This document shows, one piece after another, positions 37,645 to 46,511 of a stretch of DNA of 64,000 nt. Position 1 is the stretch's first letter; each line of letters starts with the position of its first letter. The notes under the pieces were generated by a model, which did no database searches, had not been told where the DNA came from, and was given only the letters and a program-made list of their open reading frames with translations. Source of the DNA: Vacuolonema iberomarrocanum LEGE 07170 (GTDB lineage: Bacteria > Cyanobacteriota > Cyanobacteriia > Elainellales > Elainellaceae); the NCBI GenBank assembly GCA_015207365.1, contig JADEXA010000005.1:1-64000 (forward strand). Reading direction: 5' to 3'. A program made the position numbers and the translations under genes.

Positions 37645-38931
37645 TCACGCCTCCTCGCGACCCTTCGCAATCTTCTGGCGTAATTCTGGAGCCATACCTT
37701 CCAGATTGGCCAGAGCGATTTCTTCTTGCTCCCCAGATTTCAGCCATTTCAACTGCACAGTACTCGATTCGGCTTCGGCATCGCCAATGATGAGACAGGC
37801 GATCGCCCCACTCCGGTCGGCTCGCTTGAACTGCTTGCCAAAGGCACTGCCGCTAAGATCCAAGTCAGCAGAGAATCCGAGTTGGCGCATCCGCTGAGCC
37901 ACCACCAGGGCAAAGGCTTGCGCGCGATCGCCCCGCGACACCCCATAGAAGTCGAGAGGAGCGATCGGCAAGGGCTGGATTTGTTGCAACAACAAAATTA
38001 GCCGCTCCAAACCACTGGCCCACCCTACGGCTGGGGTATCGGGGCCACCCAGCTCTGCCGCCAGCCCATCGTAGCGACCGCCCGCACAAACCGTTGCCTG
38101 TGCGCCTAAATCAGCAGACTGGATTTCAAATACCGTGTGGGTGTAGTAATCCAATCCCCGCACCAACCGTGCATTGATATTGAAGGCAATGCCCAGATCC
38201 GTCAGCATTTGCTGCACCTGATCAAACCGCGCTTTCGACTCCGGGCTGAGGTGATCCAAAATGCTGGGGGCATTTTCTAGAATCTTTTGGGTGGTGGCAT
38301 CCTTGGTATCGAGGATGCGAAGGGGGTTCCGCGTCAGCCGCATCTGGGAGTCTTCATCCAACTCTTCCCGGAACGGGGTGAGGTAGTTGACCAGAGCTTC
38401 GCGATAGGTTTGGCGATCGCTCCCATCACCAATGGAATTGAACTCCAGGGACAAGTTTTGTAGCCCGATCGCCCGCAAGAAGTCCGTTGCCACCGCGATC
38501 ACTTCGGCATCGGCACGGGGATCCGCACTGCCGAGCACCTCCACCCCCAACTGATGAAACTGACGCTGCCGCCCCGCCTGGGGACGCTCGTAGCGAAACA
38601 TGGGGCCAAGATACCAGAGCCGCTGCGTACCGCCCTGGGCATGCAAGCTATGTTCGATGAAGGCTCGCACAGCCCCCGCCGTATTCTCTGGTCGCAGGGT
38701 CAGGGGGCGATCGCCCCGATCCTTAAAGCTATACATTTCCTTGCTCACCACATCGGTGGCTTCGCCAATGCCCCGCTCAAACAAGTCCGTTTGCTCAAAA
38801 ATGGGCGTCCGAATTTCTCGATAGGCCGCCCGTTGCATCACCTCACGGGCGATCGCTTCCACCCGCTGCCAGTAGCCCACCTCGTCGGGCAAAATATCTC
38901 GCGTTCCTCGAATTGCCTGAATTGCGCCCAT
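37645..38931 (-). CDS. hisS: Histidyl-tRNA synthetase
   Basis: 428 residues from the ATG at 38931. That start gives the conserved N-terminus GAIQAIRGTRDILPDE; an upstream start at 39045 adds 38 unrelated residues. Class II motifs: motif 2 MFRYERPQAGRQRQFHQLG, the HisRS-specific LVRGLDYYTHTVFE, and motif 3 near GWASGLERL. The C-terminal anticodon-binding domain follows. It charges tRNA-His in the cytosol. Length is normal. The 5' gap to 39423 holds its promoter. Confidence 0.96.
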   Translation of the reverse strand: MGAIQAIRGTRDILPDEVGYWQRVEAIAREVMQRAAYREIRTPIFEQTDLFERGIGEATDVVSKEMYSFKDRGDRPLTLRPENTAGAVRAFIEHSLHAQGGTQRLWYLGPMFRYERPQAGRQRQFHQLGVEVLGSADPRADAEVIAVATDFLRAIGLQNLSLEFNSIGDGSDRQTYREALVNYLTPFREELDEDSQMRLTRNPLRILDTKDATTQKILENAPSILDHLSPESKARFDQVQQMLTDLGIAFNINARLVRGLDYYTHTVFEIQSADLGAQATVCAGGRYDGLAAELGGPDTPAVGWASGLERLILLLQQIQPLPIAPLDFYGVSRGDRAQAFALVVAQRMRQLGFSADLDLSGSAFGKQFKRADRSGAIACLIIGDAEAESSTVQLKWLKSGEQEEIALANLEGMAPELRQKIAKGREEA

Positions 38932-39219
38932 GAGTTTCCGTGATCGCTGTTGTTGTTGAGTGCTCCTTATTATTAGAGCAATAGTTTGAGTCAAGCGGTG
39001 CGGTAATAGCGAGGCGATCGCCTCAACTCCAGCATAGAGGGGCAATGTGCCTAACTCACACCCGGTTTATTCCAAGTTCTAGACTATACACCCACAGCGG
39101 GATTTCATCCAAGCCTTCTCTCAACATAACGAGCAAGGCCATCCCACCTCTTTAGCCTAGAAGTTTGACGGGGGGAATCTATTTTGAAACTTCAATTGAA
39201 ACTTGCCGTTGGCCGACAT

Positions 39220-39281
39220 ATTTTAGTTAGCTAAACTAAAATCCTTTGGCTTGACAAATTTAGGAACACAAGGAACATAAT
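39220..39281 (+). promoter_or_regulatory. Operator-like inverted repeat and candidate promoter
   Basis: Inverted 9-mers ATTTTAGTT and AACTAAAAT with a 5-base centre (39220-39242) lie 8 bases before TTGACA (39251-39256). CATAAT follows at 39276-39281 after a 19-base spacer, slightly long for a sigma-70 promoter. Placed about 140 bases before the next gene. An operator overlapping the upstream edge of a promoter is the simplest reading. Confidence 0.45.
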
Positions 39282-39423
39282 TAATCAAAATTCGACAGAG
39301 AAACCTAGTTAGCTTATCCTTTGTCAGAATATCTCCCCAACGTTTCGATTTTTGCCAAAATTCATCTATCAACTCAATTGTAATTCTCAGAATTTTTGCC
39401 AATCTTCGTAGCAGGATTTAACA

Positions 39424-39987
39424 ATGAACCATTCATTCGCATCTGTTAGTTTTGCCCTTTTGGCCATGTTGGCGATCGCCCCTACTCAATCTGCCCAAGC
39501 ACAAGAGAGCGTGGTGACAACAGCCCGTTACCTTTGTGATGATGGCGATATTTTCCGGGCGGAGCTTTACGATGACTACGCTATTGTTTCGCTACCCGAC
39601 GATGAAACGCTCTATACGCTGCCTGCAATCCAGGCGGACTCGGGTACCGCCTACAGCGATGGCACCATTGCTCTTTACACCGAGGACGATGAAGCCTTTG
39701 TCGAGATTGGCGATGAAGTCATGTACGAAGACTGCGAAGCCTATCGCGTCGGCAGTGCGGAGTACACCGAATCCGAAACCGTCACCATCATCGAGCGGCG
39801 AACCATTCCCGACTACGATCGCCCCGTTATCGATTTCGATCGCCCAGAAAGCGTGACAGCAACCGAGGCCGAACCTGAAACTGAAATCGAAACCGAACCC
39901 GTTGCGGCCGAAACCGAACCGGCTGCGGTCGAAACTGAACCCGCTGCAGTTGAAGACGACCCTGAACCCATCCGTGGTTTATGGTAG
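39424..39987 (+). CDS. Secreted acidic protein of unknown function
   Basis: 187 residues. A signal peptide ends at AQA near residue 28, so it is exported. The mature part to about residue 130 is a compact, acidic, Tyr-rich domain with two Cys (RYLCDDGD and YEDCEAY) that could form a disulfide. The tail (about 140-187) is a degenerate heptad repeat of the type EPxAxET/PAAVETE, encoded by tandem DNA repeats that may vary in number. I do not recognise the family. It ends in a good terminator and stands alone. Confidence 0.8.
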   Translation: MNHSFASVSFALLAMLAIAPTQSAQAQESVVTTARYLCDDGDIFRAELYDDYAIVSLPDDETLYTLPAIQADSGTAYSDGTIALYTEDDEAFVEIGDEVMYEDCEAYRVGSAEYTESETVTIIERRTIPDYDRPVIDFDRPESVTATEAEPETEIETEPVAAETEPAAVETEPAAVEDDPEPIRGLW

Positions 39988-40078
39988 TTTCGCTGCGACA
40001 TCCTAAGCGCTTGCTTCAGACTTTTTACGCTTAGTCGATCGTTCGATCTTCTAAAATCCAATAAAATCCAAGAATTTT

Positions 40079-40116
40079 AGCCGGAGAGGAATCATGGATT
40101 CTGCTCCGGCTTTTAT
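40079..40116 (+). terminator. Rho-independent terminator after the acidic secreted protein gene
   Basis: AGCCGGAG pairs with CTCCGGCT, the stem continues with GAATC/GATTC, and TTTTATT follows. It lies 91 bases after the stop codon. Confidence 0.75.
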
Positions 40117-40164
40117 TAAGCTTTATGCTTCTTTTAATGAGAAAGATAACTGAATCTAACGCAA

Positions 40165-40256
40165 TATAGCGCTATGCGCTTAGATAAAAACCAATCCTTT
40201 TTTGAAAGCGCTGCGCTGCGGGGCTTTCAAAAAAGGATATAGCCTAACCTCAATGC
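40165..40256. repeat. TATAGCGC repeat with 16-bp hairpin
   Basis: Left end TATAGCGCTATGCGCTTAG, then a hairpin with perfect 16-bp arms ATCCTTTTTTGAAAGC (40194-40238) and a GC-rich loop, then TATAGCCTAACCTCAATGCAT. The left end resembles the TA-type miniature element but the inner part is different. Related copies: 43590-43678, and a partial one at 3234. Confidence 0.7.
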
Positions 40257-40288
40257 ATCAGTCTATAAGTTGGCAGGTGCAATTAAAC

Positions 40289-40346
40289 CGGACTCTAAAA
40301 ACCTGTGCCGCCCGCAGCGCGGGCGGCACAGGTTTTTAGAGTCTGG
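40289..40346. repeat. 58-bp near-perfect palindrome
   Basis: Arms start ACTCTAAAAACCTGTGCCGC and are perfect over 24 bp around a 3-base centre; outside that, pairing continues with one mismatch. No second copy is seen in this window. It lies 239 bp before pflB, so it could also sit in that gene's promoter region. Confidence 0.8.
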
Positions 40347-40584
40347 TTTTTCATCATGCCGAGCTACTTATCCAGTGACGCTGGGTTGGCGATCGCCAGC
40401 TCTCCTCATAACAACGTTGATACAACGCATCGATCTTCACAAGTTCCTCAAAGTCTTGCAGTAGAACAGAAATCAAGACGAGTTTTGGGGCGAATCTCCC
40501 CGTAGGGAAAAGCCATTCGTTAACGCTACAGATGCATTCCCCTCAAAACGTCAGACTCGTTGTGCCAATGGAGGCAAAAAGCAT

Positions 40585-42813
40585 ATGTTCCAAGAATGGA
40601 AAGGATTTACCCCAGGTAAATGGACGCAAGAAATTGACGTGCGTGACTTTATCCAGAAAAACGTCACGCCTTACACCGGAGACGAATCCTTCCTGTCAAG
40701 TGCGACAGAACGCACCCAGGCGCTATGGAAGCAGGTCACAGAGTTAGTAAAGCAAGAACGCGAAAAAGGCATTCTCGATGCAGATACCTCTGTTCCCAGC
40801 GGCATTACAGCTCACGATGCAGGCTACATCGATCAATCGCTTGAACAAGTTGTCGGGCTACAAACCGATAAGCCTCTCAAGCGGTCAATCATGCCCTTTG
40901 GCGGCATTCGTGTGGTGAAGTCTTCTTTAGAAGCCTATGGTTATCAGCTAGATCCAAAAACTGAAGAGCTTTTCACGAAGTATCGGAAGTCCCACAACGA
41001 CGGCGTATTCTCTGCCTATACAAAAGAGATGCGGTTGGCTCGGCGGTCGGGCGTGATCACCGGCTTACCCGATGCCTATGGACGAGGGCGGATTATCGGT
41101 GACTATCGCCGGGTTGCACTCTATGGTCTCGATCGCCTGATCGATGACAAGAAGCAGCAGCAAGAATCCCTAGAAATCGATGTGATCGATGCCTACACCA
41201 TCCAGTTGCGGGAAGAGCTGAGCGAGCAAATCCAGGCACTGTTTGAACTGAAGGAAATGGGGATGCGCTATGGGTTTGACCTGGGGCGTCCAGCAGCCAA
41301 TGCCAAAGAAGCGGTGCAGTGGCTGTACTTCGGCTATCTGGCAGCAGTGAAGGAACAAAACGGTGCCGCGATGTCCTTGGGACGCACCTCCAGCTTCCTC
41401 GACATCTACTGCGAGCGGGATCTCGCAAACGGCACGGCAACCGAATTGGAGCTGCAAGAAGTCATCGACCACTTCGTTATGAAACTGCGGATGGTGCGCT
41501 TCCTCCGGGCTCCGGCCTACAACGACCTGTTCTCTGGCGACCCCACCTGGGTCACCGAGTGCGTCGGCGGCATGGGCGTAGATGGGCGTCCACTGGTCAC
41601 AAAGAGCAGCTTCCGTGTGCTCAACACCCTCTATAACCTGGGGCCTGCACCTGAGCCCAACCTGACCGTGCTGTGGTCGGTGAACTTGCCGATCGCCTTC
41701 CGTAAGTTCTGCGCCAAGGTTTCGATCGACACCAGCTCCATCCAGTATGAAAACGACGACATGATGCGGGGGTACTGGGGCGACGACTACGGCATTGCGT
41801 GCTGCGTTTCAGCCATGCGATTGGGTAAGCAGATGCAGTTCTTCGGCGCCCGGGTCAACCTGGCGAAGACGCTGCTCTATGCCATCAACGGCGGTCGCGA
41901 TGAGAAGTCGGGCGAACAGATTGCCCCAGCCTACACTCCGATTACGACCGAGTATCTGGAGTATGAAGAGGTATGGGAGCGGTTTGACCGGATGATGGAT
42001 TGGCTGGCAAAAGCCTACATCAACACCTTAAATGTCATCCACTCAATGCACGACAAGTATTGCTATGAGCGGATTGAGATGGCATTACATGATCGCGATG
42101 TCTTCCGCACAATGGCCTGTGGCATTGCTGGTTTGTCTGTCGTTGCAGACTCGCTCTCAGCAATTAAGTACGCCAAGGTGAAAGTGTTGCGAAATGAGGA
42201 AGGTCTGGCAACAGACTACGAAATCGACGGTGATTTTCCGAAGTTTGGCAACAACGACGATCGCGCCGACAGCATCGCCGCTGAACTGGTCAAGCAGTTC
42301 ATGCTAAAGCTGAAGCAGCACCCCTGCTATCGCGACGCGACAGCGACCCAGTCTCTCCTCACCATCACCTCCAATGTGGTGTATGGCAAGAAGACGGGTA
42401 GCACCCCCGACGGACGGAAAGCAGGCGAGCCCTTTGCACCGGGCGCAAACCCGATGCATGGACGGGATACCAATGGAGCCGTTGCTTCGTTGGCCTCCGT
42501 TGCCAAGCTGCCCTATGACTACGCTCTCGATGGCATTTCCAACACCTTCTCCATCGTTCCCGGTGCACTGGGTAAGACGAAGGACGACCAGGTGAGCAAT
42601 TTGGTAGGGATGCTCGATGGCTACTGCACCGACGATGGGTTCCACCTCAACGTCAATGTGCTGAACCGCGACACGCTGCTCGATGCGATGGATCACCCCG
42701 AAGAATATCCGCAACTCACCATTCGGGTTTCGGGCTATGCCGTCAACTTTATCAAGCTCACTCGTGAGCAACAGCTCGATGTCGTGAATCGGACATTCCA
42801 CGAACGGTTCTAA
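40585..42813 (+). CDS. pflB: Pyruvate formate-lyase (formate C-acetyltransferase)
   Basis: 742 residues, close to E. coli PflB. The catalytic Cys pair is at 406-407 (IACCVSAM) and the glycyl-radical motif RVSGYAVNF is near the C-terminus with Gly717. It splits pyruvate with CoA into acetyl-CoA and formate, in the cytosol, under anoxia; the radical form is destroyed by oxygen. GGAGG lies 11 bases before the ATG. The activating radical-SAM enzyme PflA is not in this window. The neighbour downstream is a universal stress protein, 168 bp away on the same strand. PFL occurs in only some cyanobacteria, for dark fermentation. Confidence 0.96.
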   Translation: MFQEWKGFTPGKWTQEIDVRDFIQKNVTPYTGDESFLSSATERTQALWKQVTELVKQEREKGILDADTSVPSGITAHDAGYIDQSLEQVVGLQTDKPLKRSIMPFGGIRVVKSSLEAYGYQLDPKTEELFTKYRKSHNDGVFSAYTKEMRLARRSGVITGLPDAYGRGRIIGDYRRVALYGLDRLIDDKKQQQESLEIDVIDAYTIQLREELSEQIQALFELKEMGMRYGFDLGRPAANAKEAVQWLYFGYLAAVKEQNGAAMSLGRTSSFLDIYCERDLANGTATELELQEVIDHFVMKLRMVRFLRAPAYNDLFSGDPTWVTECVGGMGVDGRPLVTKSSFRVLNTLYNLGPAPEPNLTVLWSVNLPIAFRKFCAKVSIDTSSIQYENDDMMRGYWGDDYGIACCVSAMRLGKQMQFFGARVNLAKTLLYAINGGRDEKSGEQIAPAYTPITTEYLEYEEVWERFDRMMDWLAKAYINTLNVIHSMHDKYCYERIEMALHDRDVFRTMACGIAGLSVVADSLSAIKYAKVKVLRNEEGLATDYEIDGDFPKFGNNDDRADSIAAELVKQFMLKLKQHPCYRDATATQSLLTITSNVVYGKKTGSTPDGRKAGEPFAPGANPMHGRDTNGAVASLASVAKLPYDYALDGISNTFSIVPGALGKTKDDQVSNLVGMLDGYCTDDGFHLNVNVLNRDTLLDAMDHPEEYPQLTIRVSGYAVNFIKLTREQQLDVVNRTFHERF

Positions 42814-42981
42814 GTGATTTGGGCGAGTCGAATCCGCAACGGTTCATTTGAATCGACAGCGATCGCTCTCGCCCTAGGGGATTTCCCCTTCTCCCTGTTG
42901 AGATCTAACGTTAGTAGGGGCTTGGAAACAGGCCCCTTCCATATAGATTCCAAAGGTCTTTCATTGTGATAGGAGCGTGCC

Positions 42982-43515
42982 ATGCTTAAGAAAATTTTGG
43001 TGGCTATCGACGATCTAGAGCGTGATCGCGAGGTGTTTGACGAGGCATTGGCGATCGCCCAAACCCAGGAGGCCAGCCTCCTACTCCTGCACATTCTGCC
43101 GGGTGAAGACCAAACCAATCTGTTTCCCCCGACGCTCATGGGGTATGGAACACCGCTCCTGGTCGAAACCACCATCGAGCGCTTCCGACAAGACTGGAAA
43201 GCCCTGGAAAATCATGGATTGAGTATGCTCCAAGACATCGCCGCCAAAGCCAAAGCTAACGGCGCTCCTTGCGAGTTCATCCAACTAGCGGGCTCTCCTG
43301 CCCCTATAATTTGTGAAATTGCTCGCGACTGGGATGTCGATCTAGTGGTTATGGGACGGCGCGGCTTCTCTGGATTGGCAGAGGTTTTCATAGGTAGCGT
43401 CAGCAACTACGCCCTACACCACGCCCCTTGTTCTGTCCTGGTCGTCCAAAACAAACGGATACAAAAACCGAACGACGCAACCCAGAATGTTGTGCCGTTG
43501 CAACCCAAATCTTGA
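42982..43515 (+). CDS. Universal stress protein (UspA family)
   Basis: 177 residues. AGGAG lies 6 bases before the ATG. Begins MLKKILVAIDDLERDREVFDEA, the usual beta-strand with the ATP-contacting Asp pair. The C-terminal ATP-binding motif GRRGFSGLAEVFIGSVS fits G-x2-G-x9-G-S. A 20-residue polar tail follows. A cytosolic ATP-binding stress or energy sensor; the pairing with pflB suggests a role under dark or low-oxygen conditions (inference from position). Confidence 0.92.
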   Translation: MLKKILVAIDDLERDREVFDEALAIAQTQEASLLLLHILPGEDQTNLFPPTLMGYGTPLLVETTIERFRQDWKALENHGLSMLQDIAAKAKANGAPCEFIQLAGSPAPIICEIARDWDVDLVVMGRRGFSGLAEVFIGSVSNYALHHAPCSVLVVQNKRIQKPNDATQNVVPLQPKS

Positions 43516-43589
43516 ATAGACGAGGCGATCGCGCATCAACTCGCATCCGTACAGAGCTCTGGCATCTGGGACGAAGCGGTTCCAGAGCA

Positions 43590-43678
43590 TTACGCATTGA
43601 GATGAGATTAGAAAAAATGATGTTTGAAAGCTCCGCGCTGCGGGGCTTTCAGAAATTATTGGGTTTTACCTCAGCGCG
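43590..43678. repeat. Diverged repeat with GAAAGC/GCTTTC hairpin
   Basis: TTTGAAAGCTCCGCGCTGCG leading to GGGGCTTTCAGAAA shares its core with 40194-40238, and flanks ACGCATTGAGATGAG and TTTTACCTCAGCGCGCT match the 40165 repeat in reverse orientation. It ends one base before the cobH stop codon, so it may act as the cobH terminator. Confidence 0.55.
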
Positions 43679-44308
43679 CTAGAGGACGTTGCTGGCTTCC
43701 TTGCCATAGGCTTGCCATGCCAAATCCACCAGCCCATTAACGATCGCCGCCGCCACAACAGCACTGCCCTTACGCCCCTCAATGCGGATATGGGGCACGA
43801 GAGAGTTTTTCAAGCGTTCTAGGGCAACATCGATACCAACAAAACCGGCGGGGGTGCCAATCACCAGAGCGGGTTTGATGTCTTCAGATTCGATAAGGTC
43901 GACCAGCGTCGCCAAAGCCGTTTGCGCTTGCCCAACCACGAAAATCGCTTCAGGGTAGCGTTGTGCCAGAGTTTCAATACCCCAGGCTACCCGCGTCTTC
44001 TCTCGCTGGGGACGCGTGAGGGCGTCCATGCTGCAATAGACCGGATTGGCAAAGGTTCCTTGGGTGATGGGAGTGATGCCGACCTGCACCATTGGCACAT
44101 CCACAACAATCGTGCTGCGCGCAGCGAGAGCAGCAGCGCCAGCCTGGAGGGCACTATCAGAAAAGCGAACCAGTGACTTGTAGTCGAAGTCAGCAGTGGC
44201 ATAGATGACACGACGAACAATTTCATATTCCGATGGCGAAAAGGTATGCTCACCTATTTCGCGATCAATGATCTGTAGACTCTGTGCATCTGTAACGTGC
44301 CACTCCAT
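43679..44308 (-). CDS. cobH: Precorrin-8X methylmutase (CobH/CbiC)
   Basis: 209 residues, normal length. Conserved blocks: RRVIYATADFDYKSLVRFS, TIVVDVPMVQVGI, NPVYCSMDA, VVGQAQTALATLVDLIE and the Gly-rich VIGTPAGFVGIDVALE. It moves the C-11 methyl group of precorrin-8X to C-12, giving hydrogenobyrinate or cobyrinate, in corrin-ring synthesis. It stands alone. A small hairpin GCTGAAGG/CCTTCAGC lies about 25 bases before the ATG, but I do not see a cobalamin riboswitch. Confidence 0.95.
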   Translation of the reverse strand: MEWHVTDAQSLQIIDREIGEHTFSPSEYEIVRRVIYATADFDYKSLVRFSDSALQAGAAALAARSTIVVDVPMVQVGITPITQGTFANPVYCSMDALTRPQREKTRVAWGIETLAQRYPEAIFVVGQAQTALATLVDLIESEDIKPALVIGTPAGFVGIDVALERLKNSLVPHIRIEGRKGSAVVAAAIVNGLVDLAWQAYGKEASNVL

Positions 44309-44524
44309 GATTCACCTAGCTCCAGTGGATAGGCTGAAGGATATGCCCCTTCAGCGTGCGCTTCGACAGCTTTGTTGGACAAGTCAGCTCTCAACCTTAC
44401 GCTCTGTCAGCACTGCTCATGCTAGCGCGGATGATTTATCTCGCCCGTTATCAATCGCCCATCATCCTTGCACATTTCCCACACATCTGAAGCAAAAATA
44501 TTGGAAACTACGCCCTCGGCTTCA

Positions 44525-45346
44525 TCAGCTTTCAGATGGCTTGGAATCGTTAATTATGGGCGACAGATAAGCAACCAAAACTCCCATGGAAAACCCGGCA
44601 ATATTGCGGACAAGGGGCAGCCAATCTGAGGTTCGGGTAACGACCGGGCCAATCCCAAAGGCAATGAATAAGATGCCCCAGAGTGGTGAGAAAATGAGCG
44701 CCCATTGCCATGCAATCAACTGATTAGGCTTGCGAGGCTGAGCCGCAAAGCCACAAACCACACCGCCAATCACCGAGGTAATCAGGGTCAAGATCCATTG
44801 CTCACGGGGCAAGCCAGGAACAACATTACACCCTCCCCGGCGGAGACAATTCTCGACGGAGGTTAGCGCTCCTACAATTGAACCGTCTTCGCCCTCGTCT
44901 CGGACAAAGAACTGGTTGCCATAGCGGGTTTGCAACTCAATCCAGAAAGTGCGGGGCAGCAGATCATAAAACGCATCGCCCACGCTGAAGTTCAGCAGGT
45001 TGCCGCCGCGTGGATCGGCGACCAGCAACATGCTTTTCTCATCGAGATGCCAAAATTCTTTAACGGCGCGACCTGGGGTGCGATCGTACTGGGTTAGCAC
45101 GCGTAGCTTCCAGCCGGTTTCTTCTTCAAACTCTTTCAGGTGCTGATCGAGGTTCGCTTCCTGGCCCGTCGCAAGGGAGTCTGCCAAATCAATGATGTTG
45201 GTGGGTTCTGTCGGCAGCAGGTCGGGGTTGTCATAGGCCTGGGCCGCAGGCGCGATCGCCCCACTCAGCCCGACCAGCAGAACCACCAAAACCCCTTGCA
45301 GCATTCCCTGAAACAAAGATTTGAAACGCGATCGCACAATTGACAT
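44525..45346 (-). CDS. TPM-domain protein, Psb32/TLP18.3-like
   Basis: 273 residues from the ATG at 45346; a TTG at 45385 is a poorer start. Signal sequence or membrane helix with AAQAYDNPDLLP at the cleavage region, then the TPM domain about 40-175 (NIIDLADSL, LRVLTQYDRTPGRAVKEFW, LLVADPRGGNLLNFSVGD). Two or three membrane segments follow, about 185-265. TPM proteins are linked to photosystem II repair in plants and cyanobacteria (Psb32, TLP18.3). It would face the thylakoid lumen or periplasm. Confidence 0.85.
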   Translation of the reverse strand: MSIVRSRFKSLFQGMLQGVLVVLLVGLSGAIAPAAQAYDNPDLLPTEPTNIIDLADSLATGQEANLDQHLKEFEEETGWKLRVLTQYDRTPGRAVKEFWHLDEKSMLLVADPRGGNLLNFSVGDAFYDLLPRTFWIELQTRYGNQFFVRDEGEDGSIVGALTSVENCLRRGGCNVVPGLPREQWILTLITSVIGGVVCGFAAQPRKPNQLIAWQWALIFSPLWGILFIAFGIGPVVTRTSDWLPLVRNIAGFSMGVLVAYLSPIINDSKPSES

Positions 45347-45655
45347 AACGTTGTTTGAGTAAAGAAGAGAACAGTCTAACGACAAATCTGTAGGTAGCGG
45401 TTAAACGGATAACCCAGGCCAGCAAAATGACCTACATGCTTAAAAGTAGATTAAAGATTAGTGGCGAAAACCGCTACACATTAATGGAATCGCAGCGAAT
45501 ATTTACAATTCGTAATCTAAATCTAATACAAAATCCCAGCTTATGTGAGAACTTTTAGCAAAAATTAGCTCAGGTGTAGCGCCTCTGAGAAAATGGGGAA
45601 CTATTGTCGGGATAGCATCTGGCTCAAGTTCAGCGTCATCTTCAGGAGGAAGGCA

Positions 45656-46093
45656 ATGCCTCCAGTTCGGCCCAAATGGATCACGCAGGTCAAACGACAG
45701 CGATCGCCCGACCTGTTCTCAGAAATTAAAGATACCCAGCTCCGCCAATCCGTAAGGCGTTTACACATGACGCTGGTGAAGCTGCGGTGGATCACCGTTG
45801 TGGCGTTGTGGCTCCTGCTCTTGCCACCGGTGCTGTGGGTGTTGCGGCGAGATATCCACCTAATGCTCGACACCTTCACCTGGACAGCCGTTCGTTATGC
45901 CCTTGCCTTCAAACCTTGGACAGCCCTTGCCCTCTCCCTATGTATCGGTATGACCCTTGGGGTGCTGGTCTGGCAGAGCCGCAATATTTTGTATGGGCTA
46001 CCCAAAAACGAGCTCAAGCGGCTCCAAAAACAGGCACAGAAAATCTGCGAACGGGGCGATCGCCATCCCCTCTGGCGATGGGTCTGCAAATAG
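45656..46093 (+). CDS. Small two-helix membrane protein, unknown function
   Basis: 145 residues from the ATG at 45656, chosen for AGGAGGA 8 bases before it; an in-frame start at 45593 lacks such a site. The N-terminal 45 residues are basic and polar, followed by two hydrophobic segments (about 50-70 and 85-105) and a basic tail rich in Lys, Gln and Arg. No family recognised. It sits downstream of the divergently read TPM gene. Confidence 0.7.
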   Translation: MPPVRPKWITQVKRQRSPDLFSEIKDTQLRQSVRRLHMTLVKLRWITVVALWLLLLPPVLWVLRRDIHLMLDTFTWTAVRYALAFKPWTALALSLCIGMTLGVLVWQSRNILYGLPKNELKRLQKQAQKICERGDRHPLWRWVCK

Positions 46094-46148
46094 CTTTGGT
46101 GCAAGCGTTTTATCGCAGATAGGTGCAGAAGGACTGCATGGGAAAATT

Positions 46149-46318
46149 AGAACGCAGATGAACGCGAATAGCCGCGAATAGCCGCAGATAAAAGAGATTA
46201 GACGGTGTCCGTTGAAGTCGCTAAACACGCTTCCCTTCGGCACTTCATCAATCAAGTCTTCTACATGTATTTTCTCAATCCACCGCTCACCCCAATCTGC
46301 GTTCATCTGCGTTCCCAA
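46149..46318. repeat. GAACGCAGATGAACGC repeat pair, inverted
   Basis: GAACGCAGATGAACGCGAAT near 46149 is repeated in inverse as TGCGTTCATCTGCGTTCCC near 46299. Short spaced copies of GAACGCAGAT-type units are common between genes in cyanobacteria. No coding frame spans it. Confidence 0.6.
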
Positions 46319-46372
46319 TCCCAACCGCAAGCTCACCTCGCAACGGTTTAGGCGCTAGGTTTCAATTGGACA

Positions 46373-46461
46373 GGACTTACGCAAAACTTGCGTCATCCTG
46401 AGCAAATTCGTTGATTTTGTGGCCGCGACGCGGCCACAAAATCAACAAAATGCGTAAGTCC
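46373..46461. repeat. ACTTACGCA palindrome, intact copy
   Basis: Outer inverted ends GGACTTACGCA and TGCGTAAGTCC enclose an inner perfect 16-bp-arm hairpin TTGATTTTGTGGCCGC (46411-46426 and 46430-46445). It is the uninterrupted partner of the element at 55224-55407. It lies just upstream of the AraC gene. Confidence 0.85.
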
Positions 46462-46511
46462 AGTTGGAATTATTATAATTTTATTAAGATTTCACAGATG
46501 TATTGCTTGTG

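Noticed and set aside
44309-44380. CCACTGG and a hairpin upstream of cobH, as a possible cobalamin riboswitch
   Set aside because: The B12-box core and the long multi-helix fold are not present; the space to the ATG is too short for the whole riboswitch.
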